A program made the position numbers and the translations under genes. This document shows, in pieces, positions 8,302-14,697 of a DNA stretch of 22,190 nucleotides. The notes below the pieces were generated by a model. That model did no database searches. It had not been told where the DNA came from and saw only the letters and a program-made list of their open reading frames with translations. Numbering within the stretch: position 1 is the first letter of the stretch; every line of letters begins with the position of its first letter. Source of the stretch: an uncultured Bacteroidales bacterium (GTDB taxonomy: Bacteria > Bacteroidota > Bacteroidia > Bacteroidales > Paludibacteraceae); the NCBI GenBank assembly GCA_937901225.1, contig CALCGX010000091.1, positions 1 through 22,190 on the forward strand. Reading direction: 5' to 3'.

Positions 8302-8309
8302 TACCTTTG
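8302..8309 (+). promoter_or_regulatory. Promoter -7 element upstream of the small membrane protein gene
   Basis: TACCTTTG at 8302-8309 is a perfect -7 box followed by CACCCG, as at other starts in this window. The -33 region lacks TTTG and is replaced by the end of the 19-bp box. The expected start is about 8316, some 43 nt before the ATG at 8359. Confidence 0.65.
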
Positions 8310-8358
8310 CACCCGATTTCAAAAAATTATATGTTTAACTACTAAAACAGGCACAAGT

Positions 8359-8457
8359 ATGAACACATTTTTAACATTACTTATCAGTTTGGCTTCGGCT
8401 ACAGTAATTACTTTTTGTATTGATATGATTGCACAATTATGGCATACCAAAGCATAA
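8359..8457 (+). CDS. Small single-span membrane protein, 32 residues
   Basis: A 33-codon frame (ATG 8359, TAA 8455) encodes MNTFLTLLISLASATV followed by ITFCIDMIAQLWHTKA. It is one hydrophobic helix of about 22 residues with a short polar tail, so a small membrane protein is plausible. It has its own consensus -7 element 50 bp upstream and lies between divergent holA and recA; the recA promoter starts 24 bp after its stop. No family is recognised. A chance frame cannot be excluded, but the promoter has no other obvious gene to serve unless it adds a second recA start. No Shine-Dalgarno is visible, as usual here. Confidence 0.45.
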   Translation: MNTFLTLLISLASATVITFCIDMIAQLWHTKA

Positions 8458-8480
8458 AGACACAAAAAAAGCAACTACTA

Positions 8481-8512
8481 TTTGCATAAATGCAAAAAAA
8501 ACACTACCTTTG
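8481..8512 (+). promoter_or_regulatory. Bacteroidetes-type promoter of recA
   Basis: TTTG at 8481-8484, 20 bp, then TACCTTTG at 8505-8512. The start is expected near 8519, giving a leader of about 60 nt. No LexA-like palindrome was recognised around it. Confidence 0.85.
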
Positions 8513-8578
8513 CACACGCGTTCGATAATCTCGCGCAAAGTTTTGAAACTTTTTTAACCCTTAAAACATTATACAACT

Positions 8579-9586
8579 ATGGCTGAAGAAAAGAAAATGC
8601 CCTCACCAGAGAAACTGAAAGCATTGCAACTGGCAATGGCAAAGATCGATAAAGATTTTGGCAAAGGCGCCATCATGAAATTGGGCGACGATAAGATAGA
8701 AGATGTACCTGTAATCCCATCTGGTTCAGTAGGTTTGAACATCGCGCTTGGCGTAGGTGGTTATCCTCGCGGTCGCGTGGTAGAGATCTATGGTCCTGAA
8801 TCTTCTGGTAAAACCACCCTCGCCATCCACGCTATGGCAGAGGTGCAGAAGCAAGGCGGTATCGCTGCTATCATCGATGCAGAGCACGCATTTGACCGCT
8901 TCTATGCGGAGAAACTGGGTGTAGATACCGATAACCTCCTCATCGCTCAACCTGACTGTGGCGAACAAGCCCTTGACATCGCAGACGAACTCATCCGCAG
9001 CGCAGCCGTGGACCTCGTAGTCATCGACTCTGTAGCAGCCCTCACTCCAAAAGCCGAGATTGAAGGCGACATGGGCGACAACCGCGTCGGTTTGCAAGCA
9101 CGATTGATGTCACAGGCGCTCCGTAAACTCACCGCTACCATCAACAAGACCAACACCACCTGTATCTTCATCAACCAACTCCGCGAGAAGATCGGCGTGA
9201 TGTTTGGCAACCCAGAGACTACCACCGGTGGTAACGCGCTGAAGTTCTACGCTTCGGTGCGCCTCGACATCCGCAAGGCAAGCGCTATCAAAGATGGCGA
9301 CGAGATCATCGGTAACCAAGTACGCGTGAAGGTCATCAAGAATAAGGTGGCACCTCCATTCAAGAAAGCCGAATTCGACCTCATGTTTAACGAGGGTATC
9401 TCTCGCGTAGGCGAAATCGTGGATATGGGTGTAGAGAAAGGTATCTTGACCAAGTCTGGATCATGGTATAGCTACGAGGGCAACAAACTCGCTCAAGGTC
9501 GTGATGCGGCAAAGAATGTCCTCCGCGACAACCCAGACCTCGCCGAAGAGATCGAGAACAAGATCATGGAAGCACTGAAAAAGTAA
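8579..9586 (+). CDS. recA: Recombinase RecA
   Basis: RecA forms filaments on single-stranded DNA and drives strand exchange in homologous repair. The 335 residues cover the full protein. The Walker A motif GPESSGKTT is at residues 72-80, Walker B VDLVVIDS near 144-151, the L1 region GDMGDNRVGLQARLMSQAL near 163-181, and the L2 region INQLREKIGVMFGNPETTTGG near 198-218. AEHAFDRFYAEKLGVD is the Bacteroidetes form of the AEHALD block. The ATG at 8579 gives MAEEKKMPSPEKLKAL, a standard N-terminus. The next gene (oxidoreductase) starts 130 bp later with no terminator or promoter seen between, so read-through is likely. Confidence 0.98.
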   Translation: MAEEKKMPSPEKLKALQLAMAKIDKDFGKGAIMKLGDDKIEDVPVIPSGSVGLNIALGVGGYPRGRVVEIYGPESSGKTTLAIHAMAEVQKQGGIAAIIDAEHAFDRFYAEKLGVDTDNLLIAQPDCGEQALDIADELIRSAAVDLVVIDSVAALTPKAEIEGDMGDNRVGLQARLMSQALRKLTATINKTNTTCIFINQLREKIGVMFGNPETTTGGNALKFYASVRLDIRKASAIKDGDEIIGNQVRVKVIKNKVAPPFKKAEFDLMFNEGISRVGEIVDMGVEKGILTKSGSWYSYEGNKLAQGRDAAKNVLRDNPDLAEEIENKIMEALKK

Positions 9587-9590
9587 GACC

Positions 9591-9712
9591 GCACCAAAGG
9601 TGCTGTTAGAAATTAGACCACTACGTTGTTAGAAGTTAGACCCTAGAATCTAACAGCGACAAAGTCGCGATCTAACTGTAAAACGATCTAACATCTAGCA
9701 GCGAAGCGATCT
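9591..9712. repeat. Cluster of short inverted and direct repeats between recA and the oxidoreductase gene
   Basis: The 130-bp gap is almost wholly built of repeats. There are two mini-hairpins with AAA loops (GCACC/GGTGC at 9591-9603, GCGAC/GTCGC at 9656-9668), GTTAGAAATTAGACC and GTTAGAAGTTAGACC as a direct pair, three TCTAAC words facing them as inverted copies, and AGCAGCGAAGCGATCT at the end. The last word recurs with two changes (as AACAGCGAAGCGGTCT) on the minus strand inside the glycogen synthase gene at 15476-15491. None of these hairpins has a T-run, so this is not a convincing terminator. Confidence 0.65.
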
Positions 9713-9716
9713 ATTC

Positions 9717-11240
9717 ATGAATCAAACCACGCTCATATTATCCCCAGAGAAAGCTCACGACATGGAACAAAAGTTTCGTGTCGTGAAGCGTTCTATTGAT
9801 GCTCGCCAAAAGCAACTCAAAGTACACCTCACCGTGCTCACTGACGAGCATGGTGCACCGCTGCCCAAGGATGCGCCTATCCCGCTCTACGAACCACCAC
9901 ACTTCCAAGATGTGCACAACGCCGAGCATAGCGTGGCTATCATCGGTGCAGGTCCTGCGGGCTTGTTCGCCGCACTCACGCTTATCGAACATGGCATCCG
10001 TCCTATTATCTACGAACGTGGTAAAGAGGTCGCCGAGCGCAAGAAGGATATCGCTATCCTCAACCGCAACCAAGGACTGAATGCCGAGTCCAACTATTGC
10101 TTTGGCGAAGGTGGCGCAGGCACTTTCTCCGATGGCAAACTATTCTCGCGAAGCAAGAAGCGCGGCAATATGCAGCGCGTCATGGAGCTCTTCCACCATT
10201 TCGGTGGCGACGACCGCCTATTGTACGAGGCCCATGCCCATATCGGTAGCGACAAACTGCCCACCATCATCCGCCGCATGCGCGAGTGCATCCTCGAACA
10301 TGGTGGCGAGATCCACTTCTCTACCTGTATTACCAGCCTATCGCCTTTCGCCTTATCGCCTAATAGCCCAGTTATTCTAGCGATAGGTCACTCCGCCCAC
10401 GACACCTACCACATGCTGCATGCCAACGGTGTTGCCTTGGCTACCAAAGGTTTCGCCATGGGCGTGCGCGCGGAGCACCCACAGACGCTGATAAATAAAC
10501 TGATGTACCACGACCCATCGCCTGAACTGATTCGTTTGGTGGGCAATGCTTCGTATTCGTTGGTAACTCAGGTGCAGGGTCGCGGTGTATATTCCTTCTG
10601 TATGTGTCCAGGCGGACATATCGTCCCAGCGGGCAGTGCATTGAATAGTTGCGTGGTCAATGGTATGTCTGCCAGTCATCGTAACTCTCCATATGCCAAC
10701 TCGGGCATGGTGGTGGAGATTCGTCCTGAGGACCTTCAGACCCTCCCTATCCCTCCCTTAGAGGGAGGGGAATTTGCCACAGAACTACAAGGTCTTGCTT
10801 TTCAGCAGTATTTGGAGCAGTTGGCATATCAGCACGGTGGCGAACCATCCTTAGCTCCTGCTCAGCGAATGCGCGACTTCGTAGAAGGCAAAGCAAGCAA
10901 GACGTTGCCTGCGTGTAGCTATCTGCCGGGCATGGTGTCCAGTCGCCTTGACCAATGGCTACCCGAACATATCGGCAAACGCTTGCAACAGGGCTTCCGT
11001 GATTTCGACCGCAAGTATCGTGGTTTCTTGACCAACGAGGCGGTTATCCTCGGTGTAGAGAGCCGTAGCAGCAGTGCTGTGCGTTTGCCTCGTGACCCAG
11101 AGACATTGCAATCCATCTCCACGCCTCACCTCTATCCTTGTGGCGAGGGTGCAGGCTACGCAGGCGGCATCACATCCTCCGCATTGGACGGCATCAATGT
11201 CGCCCTCAAAATCGCCGAACAACTCCCCTCTACACACTAA
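9717..11240 (+). CDS. FAD-dependent oxidoreductase, COG2509-type (NAD(FAD)-utilizing dehydrogenase)
   Basis: The 507-residue cytosolic flavoprotein belongs to a widespread family of unknown substrate. After an N-terminal alpha/beta extension with the conserved RVVKRSIDARQKQLKVHL (about residues 21-39), the FAD-binding motif SVAIIGAGPAGLFAA lies near residues 75-89, followed by YERGKEVAERKKD and NYCFGEGGAGTFSDGKL. The conserved VYSFCMCPGG is near residue 290, GFLTNEAVILGVE near 437, and the final FAD block LYPCGEGAGYAGGITSSALDG near 472-492. Two places are odd: the loop around 10337-10387 is short and made of CCTATCGCC-like repeats, and LPIPPLEGGEF at 10741-10773 is encoded by a REP-like palindrome. 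Both lie in loops, so the protein is probably intact. It follows recA without a visible promoter. Confidence 0.9.
   Translation: MNQTTLILSPEKAHDMEQKFRVVKRSIDARQKQLKVHLTVLTDEHGAPLPKDAPIPLYEPPHFQDVHNAEHSVAIIGAGPAGLFAALTLIEHGIRPIIYERGKEVAERKKDIAILNRNQGLNAESNYCFGEGGAGTFSDGKLFSRSKKRGNMQRVMELFHHFGGDDRLLYEAHAHIGSDKLPTIIRRMRECILEHGGEIHFSTCITSLSPFALSPNSPVILAIGHSAHDTYHMLHANGVALATKGFAMGVRAEHPQTLINKLMYHDPSPELIRLVGNASYSLVTQVQGRGVYSFCMCPGGHIVPAGSALNSCVVNGMSASHRNSPYANSGMVVEIRPEDLQTLPIPPLEGGEFATELQGLAFQQYLEQLAYQHGGEPSLAPAQRMRDFVEGKASKTLPACSYLPGMVSSRLDQWLPEHIGKRLQQGFRDFDRKYRGFLTNEAVILGVESRSSSAVRLPRDPETLQSISTPHLYPCGEGAGYAGGITSSALDGINVALKIAEQLPSTH
10337..10387. repeat. Intragenic TATCGCC-type repeat with an 8-bp inverted repeat
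   Basis: Inside the oxidoreductase gene CCTATCGC (10337-10344) and GCGATAGG (10380-10387) are exact inverted copies. Between them TTTCGCC, TTATCGCC and TAATAGCC repeat with a step of about 8 bp. It encodes SLSPFALSPNSPVILAIG in place of what in relatives is a longer beta-hairpin before the VILATGHSA block (family knowledge recalled, not aligned here). Confidence 0.55.
10741..10769. repeat. Intragenic REP-like palindrome in the oxidoreductase gene
   Basis: CCCTCCCT at 10751-10758 pairs exactly with AGGGAGGG at 10762-10769 around the loop TAG; another CCCTCCCTAT stands directly before it at 10741-10750. It is the second copy of the element in the gapA leader. It is read in frame as LPIPPLEGG and keeps the gene open. 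Confidence 0.65.
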
Positions 11241-11416
11241 AAAGTGCTGTTTATTAAGATTCTGTTCCTTTGTACCTTGTATTTAATCTCCGTGTAAAAA
11301 ACCAAGGACGAACCAAAGACGGAATAATCGTTCGAGCCCTATGGGCGAGATAAGAACCAAGGAACGACCTACCAACTCCCAACCACCAAAAAGTGCTTTT
11401 TCTTAAGATTGATTCC
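11239..11416 (+). repeat. Duplicated ~30-bp sequence flanking a 119-bp spacer
   Basis: AAAAAGTGCT at 11239-11248 recurs at 11388-11397. In both copies it continues with a T-rich stretch, then TTAAGATT and TTCC (ends 11268 and 11416), with only a few changes and one indel. The first copy overlaps the oxidoreductase stop codon. Between the copies are ACCAAGGACGA and ACCAAAGACGG, a third ACCAAGGA at 11356, and GTTCCTT (11264) facing AAGGAAC (11359). No gene was recognised in 11241-11560. Confidence 0.55.
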
Positions 11417-11423
11417 GAATAAG

Positions 11424-11507
11424 GTTGTCTTGCTCCCTAAAAAAGTTGTCTCATTTCCTAAAAAGGTTGACTCATTTCCTGAAATAGTTGACTCATTTGT
11501 TTAAAGA
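11424..11507 (+). repeat. Four tandem 21-bp repeats upstream of the cassette promoter
   Basis: GTTGTCT at 11424 and 11445 and GTTGACT at 11466 and 11487 are spaced exactly 21 bp. The full unit is close to GTTGACTCATTTCCTAAAAAG, with the first and last copies most diverged. The block ends 27 bp before the TTTG box of the promoter at 11535. Twenty-one base pairs is two helical turns, so every copy would present the same face of the helix. There are no unique spacers, so this is not CRISPR. Confidence 0.8.
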
Positions 11508-11534
11508 AAAAATCACCTCAAAAGTCGCCATTTA

Positions 11535-11566
11535 TTTGCACATCTCGAAAAAAAAGTGTAACTTTG
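11535..11566 (+). promoter_or_regulatory. Bacteroidetes-type promoter of the accessory cassette
   Basis: TTTG at 11535-11538, a 20-bp spacer and TAACTTTG at 11559-11566 match the consensus fully. The predicted start near 11573 is about 405 nt before the first start codon (11978), and no later promoter was found, so the transcript has a very long leader or a separate small RNA. Confidence 0.82.
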
Positions 11567-11572
11567 CGGGCA

Positions 11573-11977
11573 GAATTGCGACAACTTAGAAAATTAAGGA
11601 ATAAGTCAGGAGATTGAAAAAAGTCAGTCACTGACTGACCAATTCAGCTCGCATGCGAGTAAATATATCGTCGCTCACCGACGTAAAACAGGAGGACATA
11701 TTATAAAAGGCGTTTATTGGCGCTTGTTTTGGTAATCTGAAAACCGGAAATTTTCACACACCCGAAACAAGAGAGCGGTAAATGCCCCTTGGTGTGTTTA
11801 AGTCGTTGTGTCCCACAACGATGAACATATCGGCGTGGGCATTCATTGTTTATTCTTGTGTGTAGGGTCTTTCCGGTACCTCAGATTAGAGAATAAGCAA
11901 AAAGAGGTTCCACGCTTTTTCTATATTTATACCAACGGGGCGTTTGGAGCCAACTTCCCACAAAATTTTATAACATA
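11573..11977 (+). ncRNA. Long structured leader RNA or small RNA, family not recognised
   Basis: The 405 nt after the promoter hold no credible reading frame but many exact inverted repeats. First come three local hairpins: GTCAGTCA/TGACTGAC (11623-11639), the 12-bp palindrome CTCGCATGCGAG (11648-11659) and CGTCG/CGACG (11669-11683). Then a nested set: TAATCTGA (11733) with TCAGATTA (11881-11888), ACCGGAAA (11743) with TTTCCGGT (11870-11877), ACAAGA (11767) with TCTTGT (11854), or alternatively CACACA (11755) with TGTGTG (11857), AATGCCC (11781) with GGGCATT (11837-11843), and TCGTTGTG (11803) with CACAACGA (11814-11821) around loop TCC. A weak hairpin AAAAAG/CTTTTT (11899-11920) and CCAACG/CGTTtGG just before the gene could be an expression switch. 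Hallmarks of tmRNA, RNase P RNA, SRP RNA and TPP/cobalamin riboswitches were not seen. Confidence 0.6.
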
Positions 11978-12451
11978 ATGAAAAAACTGATGTTGTTATG
12001 TGCTCTTGTATGTATGGCTATATACACACAAGCACAGTATGTTGCGCCTATCCAATTAGATAAGGCGAGTGATCCTCAGAAGGTGGTAGGAGAAGCATTA
12101 ACCAAAACGGGTGTTATCTCTTTATCCACAGGTGTGCCATGCTTAGCTATCGGAGCGGCAACTCTCATGTGTGCTAATTTCCTTCCCAACCCAATGGTGG
12201 GATATACCACATCAGCCACTAAAGCAAATGCGAATAAGGACTTGCAACTCATTTCAGTAGAAGAGTACAATACCAAACTCCGTGAATATACCGACTTAAC
12301 GCATGCACTAGAAATGACAGGTTATATTCTAACACCTATGGGAGCAGCATTAACTATTGTGGGTATTCCGTTGTATGTACATGGCAAGAAAATGTTACAA
12401 TTAGATATACAATATACTGGCAATGGTGCAGGTGTCGCTTTGAACTTTTAA
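11978..12451 (+). CDS. Small exported protein of unknown function
   Basis: The predicted product has 157 residues. A signal peptide (MKKLMLLCALVCMAIYTQAQ, cut expected after AQA) is followed by a polar stretch and two glycine/alanine-rich hydrophobic segments, about residues 43-63 (TGVISLSTGVPCLAIGAATL begins it) and 113-131 (TGYILTPMGAALTIVGIPLY). The tail YTGNGAGVALNF is beta-like. The hydrophobic segments could span a membrane. The family was not recognised. It is the first gene behind the long structured leader and lies 24 bp before the modular lipoprotein gene, so the two probably act in the same envelope process. The ATG at 11978 follows an A/T-rich stretch without Shine-Dalgarno. Confidence 0.8.
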   Translation: MKKLMLLCALVCMAIYTQAQYVAPIQLDKASDPQKVVGEALTKTGVISLSTGVPCLAIGAATLMCANFLPNPMVGYTTSATKANANKDLQLISVEEYNTKLREYTDLTHALEMTGYILTPMGAALTIVGIPLYVHGKKMLQLDIQYTGNGAGVALNF

Positions 12452-12475
12452 TTAACACTCTAATATCAACAGAAT

Positions 12476-14119
12476 ATGAAAAAGATATTTTTATATATAG
12501 CTATTACTTTAGGCTTGTTAAGTTGCAATCATAAAGATTCATTATGGCAAGAGGTCGTAGAAGATTTAGATGAGCGCGTAGAGACTCTTGAGATGCTATG
12601 TGCAGAGATGAACACCAACATCACATCGCTCCAAACGATTGTAGATGTATTGCAATCCAACGACTTTATTACAGGTGTAGTAGAAATCAAAAAAGATGGC
12701 GAAGTGATTGGCTATACTATCACTTTCGGCAAACACGACCCAATTACCATTTACCACGGACAAGACGGCAAGGATGGACAAAATGGTACAAATGGTAAAG
12801 ACGGTCAAGACGGAGCAGATGGAAAAGATGGTCAAAATGGTGCTGACGGTAAAGATGGCATAACTCCTGTGATTGGTGTAGCACAAGACACCGACGGTGT
12901 GTACTATTGGACATTGAATGGCGAGTGGCTATTGGATGACAATGGCAACAAACTCCCTGTTTCGGGCAAAGACGGTCAAAATGGCACCAACGGTTCTAAT
13001 GGTCAAGACGGTGCAGATGGCAAGGACGGACAAGATGGCGAGGACGGCAAAGATGGTGCTGATGGTCAAGATGGTAAGGATGGTATTACTCCACAATTGA
13101 AGATTGAGGACGGCTATTGGTATATTTCATATGACAATGGTGCTACTTGGACACAACTCGGCAAAGCCACAGGAGAAGACGGAAAAGATGGAGTTGATGG
13201 TGAAAACGGAAAAGATGGTCAAAATGGTGCAGATGGAAAGGACGGTCAAGATGGTGACTCTATGTTCCAATCCGTAATCCAAGATGAAAATTATGTTTAC
13301 TTCATCCTCGCTGATGGCACAGTGATAAAGATTGCAAAGGGTAATGATTCTTCAATAAATAAAATTGAAGGTCAACTAGATGGCATATTCTCTGTATCAA
13401 AATATGACAAAGTGAATTTTTCGCGAGGGAACTTGTTGTATAATCCAGCCCTAGATATATGGAAATTTACTGAAATGCAGCATGATTGGTATAATCAAGA
13501 TAATACTATAGCTGCTACTGATAGTGTGTGGATGGATTTATTCACTTGGGGGTGTACTGGATATAAGTTTACTCCATTGATTGATAAGGCTTACTATTTC
13601 TATAGTTATGAACAGGCAGGTATCAAACCAGAGAACTTTGATTGGGGAGTGTTTTGTCCTATTCGTAATGGCGGAAATCAACAACATCAGTGGAGAACTT
13701 TAACCAGAGAAGAGTGGATATATGTAATTAATGAAAGAAATGATGCAGATAAATTGCGTGCTAATGCTATTGTTAATGACATAAAAGGTTTTATTTTATT
13801 TCCCGACACAAGTACCATAGCTATCAACAATCCGAATATTTTAGTCTCAGGGCAAAGTTATTCTATAGATAGATGGCAGATATTAGAAAAACAAGGATGT
13901 ATATTTTTCCCGAATGATAATTATTGGACAAGTACTCCTAGTTTTAGATATGTGCAATATGGAACACAAGGATATCACCTTGTATTTATAGGTGGTTGTT
14001 ATATAAATTTGTCAACATGTAATACGGGTACTGATACCGGTAAGAGTACTATTGGATATGATAGATATTATACGGAAAAGCACTCTGTACGATTAGTGCG
14101 AAATATTTGTGAAAAGTAA
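12476..14119 (+). CDS. Surface lipoprotein: DUF4988-like domain, collagen-like blocks, FISUMP-like C-terminal domain
   Basis: This 547-residue lipoprotein has the lipobox LLSC with acylated Cys17. Residues 22-95 form a DUF4988-like unit: a coiled coil (ERVETLEMLCAEMNTNITSL) leading into GYTITFGKHDPITIYHG. Three collagen-like blocks of G-x-D/N triplets without proline lie at about 95-128, 164-203 and 233-260, separated by two small beta modules (YYWTLNGEWLLDDNGNKL; IEDGYWYISYDNGATW). The C-terminal region from about 300 (FSVSKYDKVNFSRGNLLYNP ... WRTLTREEWIYVINER ... HSVRLVRN) resembles the FISUMP-type domain common in Bacteroidales surface proteins. A rod-like stalk carrying a terminal ligand-binding domain, possibly an adhesin, is inferred. 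The C-terminal coding part is clearly more A/T-rich than the repeats. HEPN gene 33 bp downstream. Confidence 0.85.
   Translation: MKKIFLYIAITLGLLSCNHKDSLWQEVVEDLDERVETLEMLCAEMNTNITSLQTIVDVLQSNDFITGVVEIKKDGEVIGYTITFGKHDPITIYHGQDGKDGQNGTNGKDGQDGADGKDGQNGADGKDGITPVIGVAQDTDGVYYWTLNGEWLLDDNGNKLPVSGKDGQNGTNGSNGQDGADGKDGQDGEDGKDGADGQDGKDGITPQLKIEDGYWYISYDNGATWTQLGKATGEDGKDGVDGENGKDGQNGADGKDGQDGDSMFQSVIQDENYVYFILADGTVIKIAKGNDSSINKIEGQLDGIFSVSKYDKVNFSRGNLLYNPALDIWKFTEMQHDWYNQDNTIAATDSVWMDLFTWGCTGYKFTPLIDKAYYFYSYEQAGIKPENFDWGVFCPIRNGGNQQHQWRTLTREEWIYVINERNDADKLRANAIVNDIKGFILFPDTSTIAINNPNILVSGQSYSIDRWQILEKQGCIFFPNDNYWTSTPSFRYVQYGTQGYHLVFIGGCYINLSTCNTGTDTGKSTIGYDRYYTEKHSVRLVRNICEK
12758..13255 (+). repeat. 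Collagen-like triplet repeats (DNA level)
   Basis: Three blocks (about 12758-12859, 12965-13084, 13172-13255) consist of 9-bp-step GGn-nAn-GAy units, mostly encoding GKDGQDGADG and GKDGQNG. Near-identical 18-27 bp words recur, so slippage or recombination could change the stalk length between strains. Confidence 0.75.
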
Positions 14120-14152
14120 ATTTTTACCTTCTTTATTTGTGTTAATAAAGCT

Positions 14153-14647
14153 ATGAGTTACAATAATTTTGAATTAGATTTTGTCGAACGAACAATGCAT
14201 AATCTACAAGAAATAGAAGAACTTTCAAAGAACATCTATGAATTCACAAACTTATTAAATCAGTGCTATGGGTTGCTTATTGTTCCTGGAGAATTTGCGA
14301 AACGAAGAGGATTAATCAGTAACATGAATAAGCATCTTGATTATTATGGCTTTAAGAAAGAACAGTCATTAAGATTTGATGCCGATAAACTGACAATTCC
14401 CAACCTATTGCGTCATCTTCGTAACGGACTAGCTCACGGTCGTATAGAAGTACTAGATTATGACAATGGTACAATTGCAGGAATTAAAATATGGGACACA
14501 TACTCAAATAAAAAAATTGTTCCAAACAAAGACATACATACGATTATCACATTTAGTGTGGAGGATTTAAAAACTTTTGCGATAAAAGTAGCTAAAGAAT
14601 ATTGTAGATTAAAGGAAGAAGAATTAAATCAACAATCTACACAATAA
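14153..14647 (+). CDS. HEPN-family protein, pEK499_p136-like, with RX4H motif
   Basis: The 164-residue protein is mostly helical. DFVERTMHNLQEIEELS (residues 9-25) followed by NLLNQCYGLLIVPGEF (33-48) and LLRHLRNGLAHGRIEVL (85-101) fits the HEPN_pEK499_p136 group. Arg90 and His95 in RNGLAH are the RX4H pair that in active HEPN proteins cuts RNA. HEPN proteins occur as toxins, defence effectors and RNA-processing enzymes. No MNT nucleotidyltransferase antitoxin or other partner is next to it; the neighbours are a surface lipoprotein (33 bp upstream) and, past a terminator, a convergent glycogen synthase. Base composition is A/T-rich compared with core genes, which suggests transfer. Nuclease activity is a family inference, not shown. 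Confidence 0.75.
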   Translation: MSYNNFELDFVERTMHNLQEIEELSKNIYEFTNLLNQCYGLLIVPGEFAKRRGLISNMNKHLDYYGFKKEQSLRFDADKLTIPNLLRHLRNGLAHGRIEVLDYDNGTIAGIKIWDTYSNKKIVPNKDIHTIITFSVEDLKTFAIKVAKEYCRLKEEELNQQSTQ

Positions 14648-14658
14648 ATGTTTTCTCT

Positions 14659-14697
14659 CTCACCCCGCAAGTCGTTGAATTTGCGGGGTGAGTTTTT
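14659..14697 (+). terminator. Rho-independent terminator of the accessory cassette
   Basis: CTCACCCCGCAA (14659-14670) pairs perfectly with TTGCGGGGTGAG (14681-14692) around a 10-nt loop, followed by TTTTT (14693-14697). It lies 11 bp after the HEPN stop and closes the three-gene cassette. Confidence 0.92.

Noticed and set aside
11424..11507. CRISPR array
   Set aside because: Repeats are directly adjacent with no unique spacers, and there are no cas genes.
11328..11510. Open frame with a 7-residue repeat over the 21-bp repeats
   Set aside because: No good start codon or promoter, and no family recognised. Any 21-bp tandem repeat without stops yields such a frame; kept only as an alternative reading.
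11690..11720. AGGAGG at 11690-11695 as a ribosome binding site
   Set aside because: No ATG, GTG or TTG lies at a suitable distance, and Bacteroidetes rarely depend on Shine-Dalgarno pairing; it more likely belongs to the RNA structure.
11573..11977. tmRNA, RNase P RNA or SRP RNA
   Set aside because: No CCA-ended acceptor stem with tag frame, no GAGGAAAGTCC core, and no GGAAGCAGCC-type SRP motif could be found.
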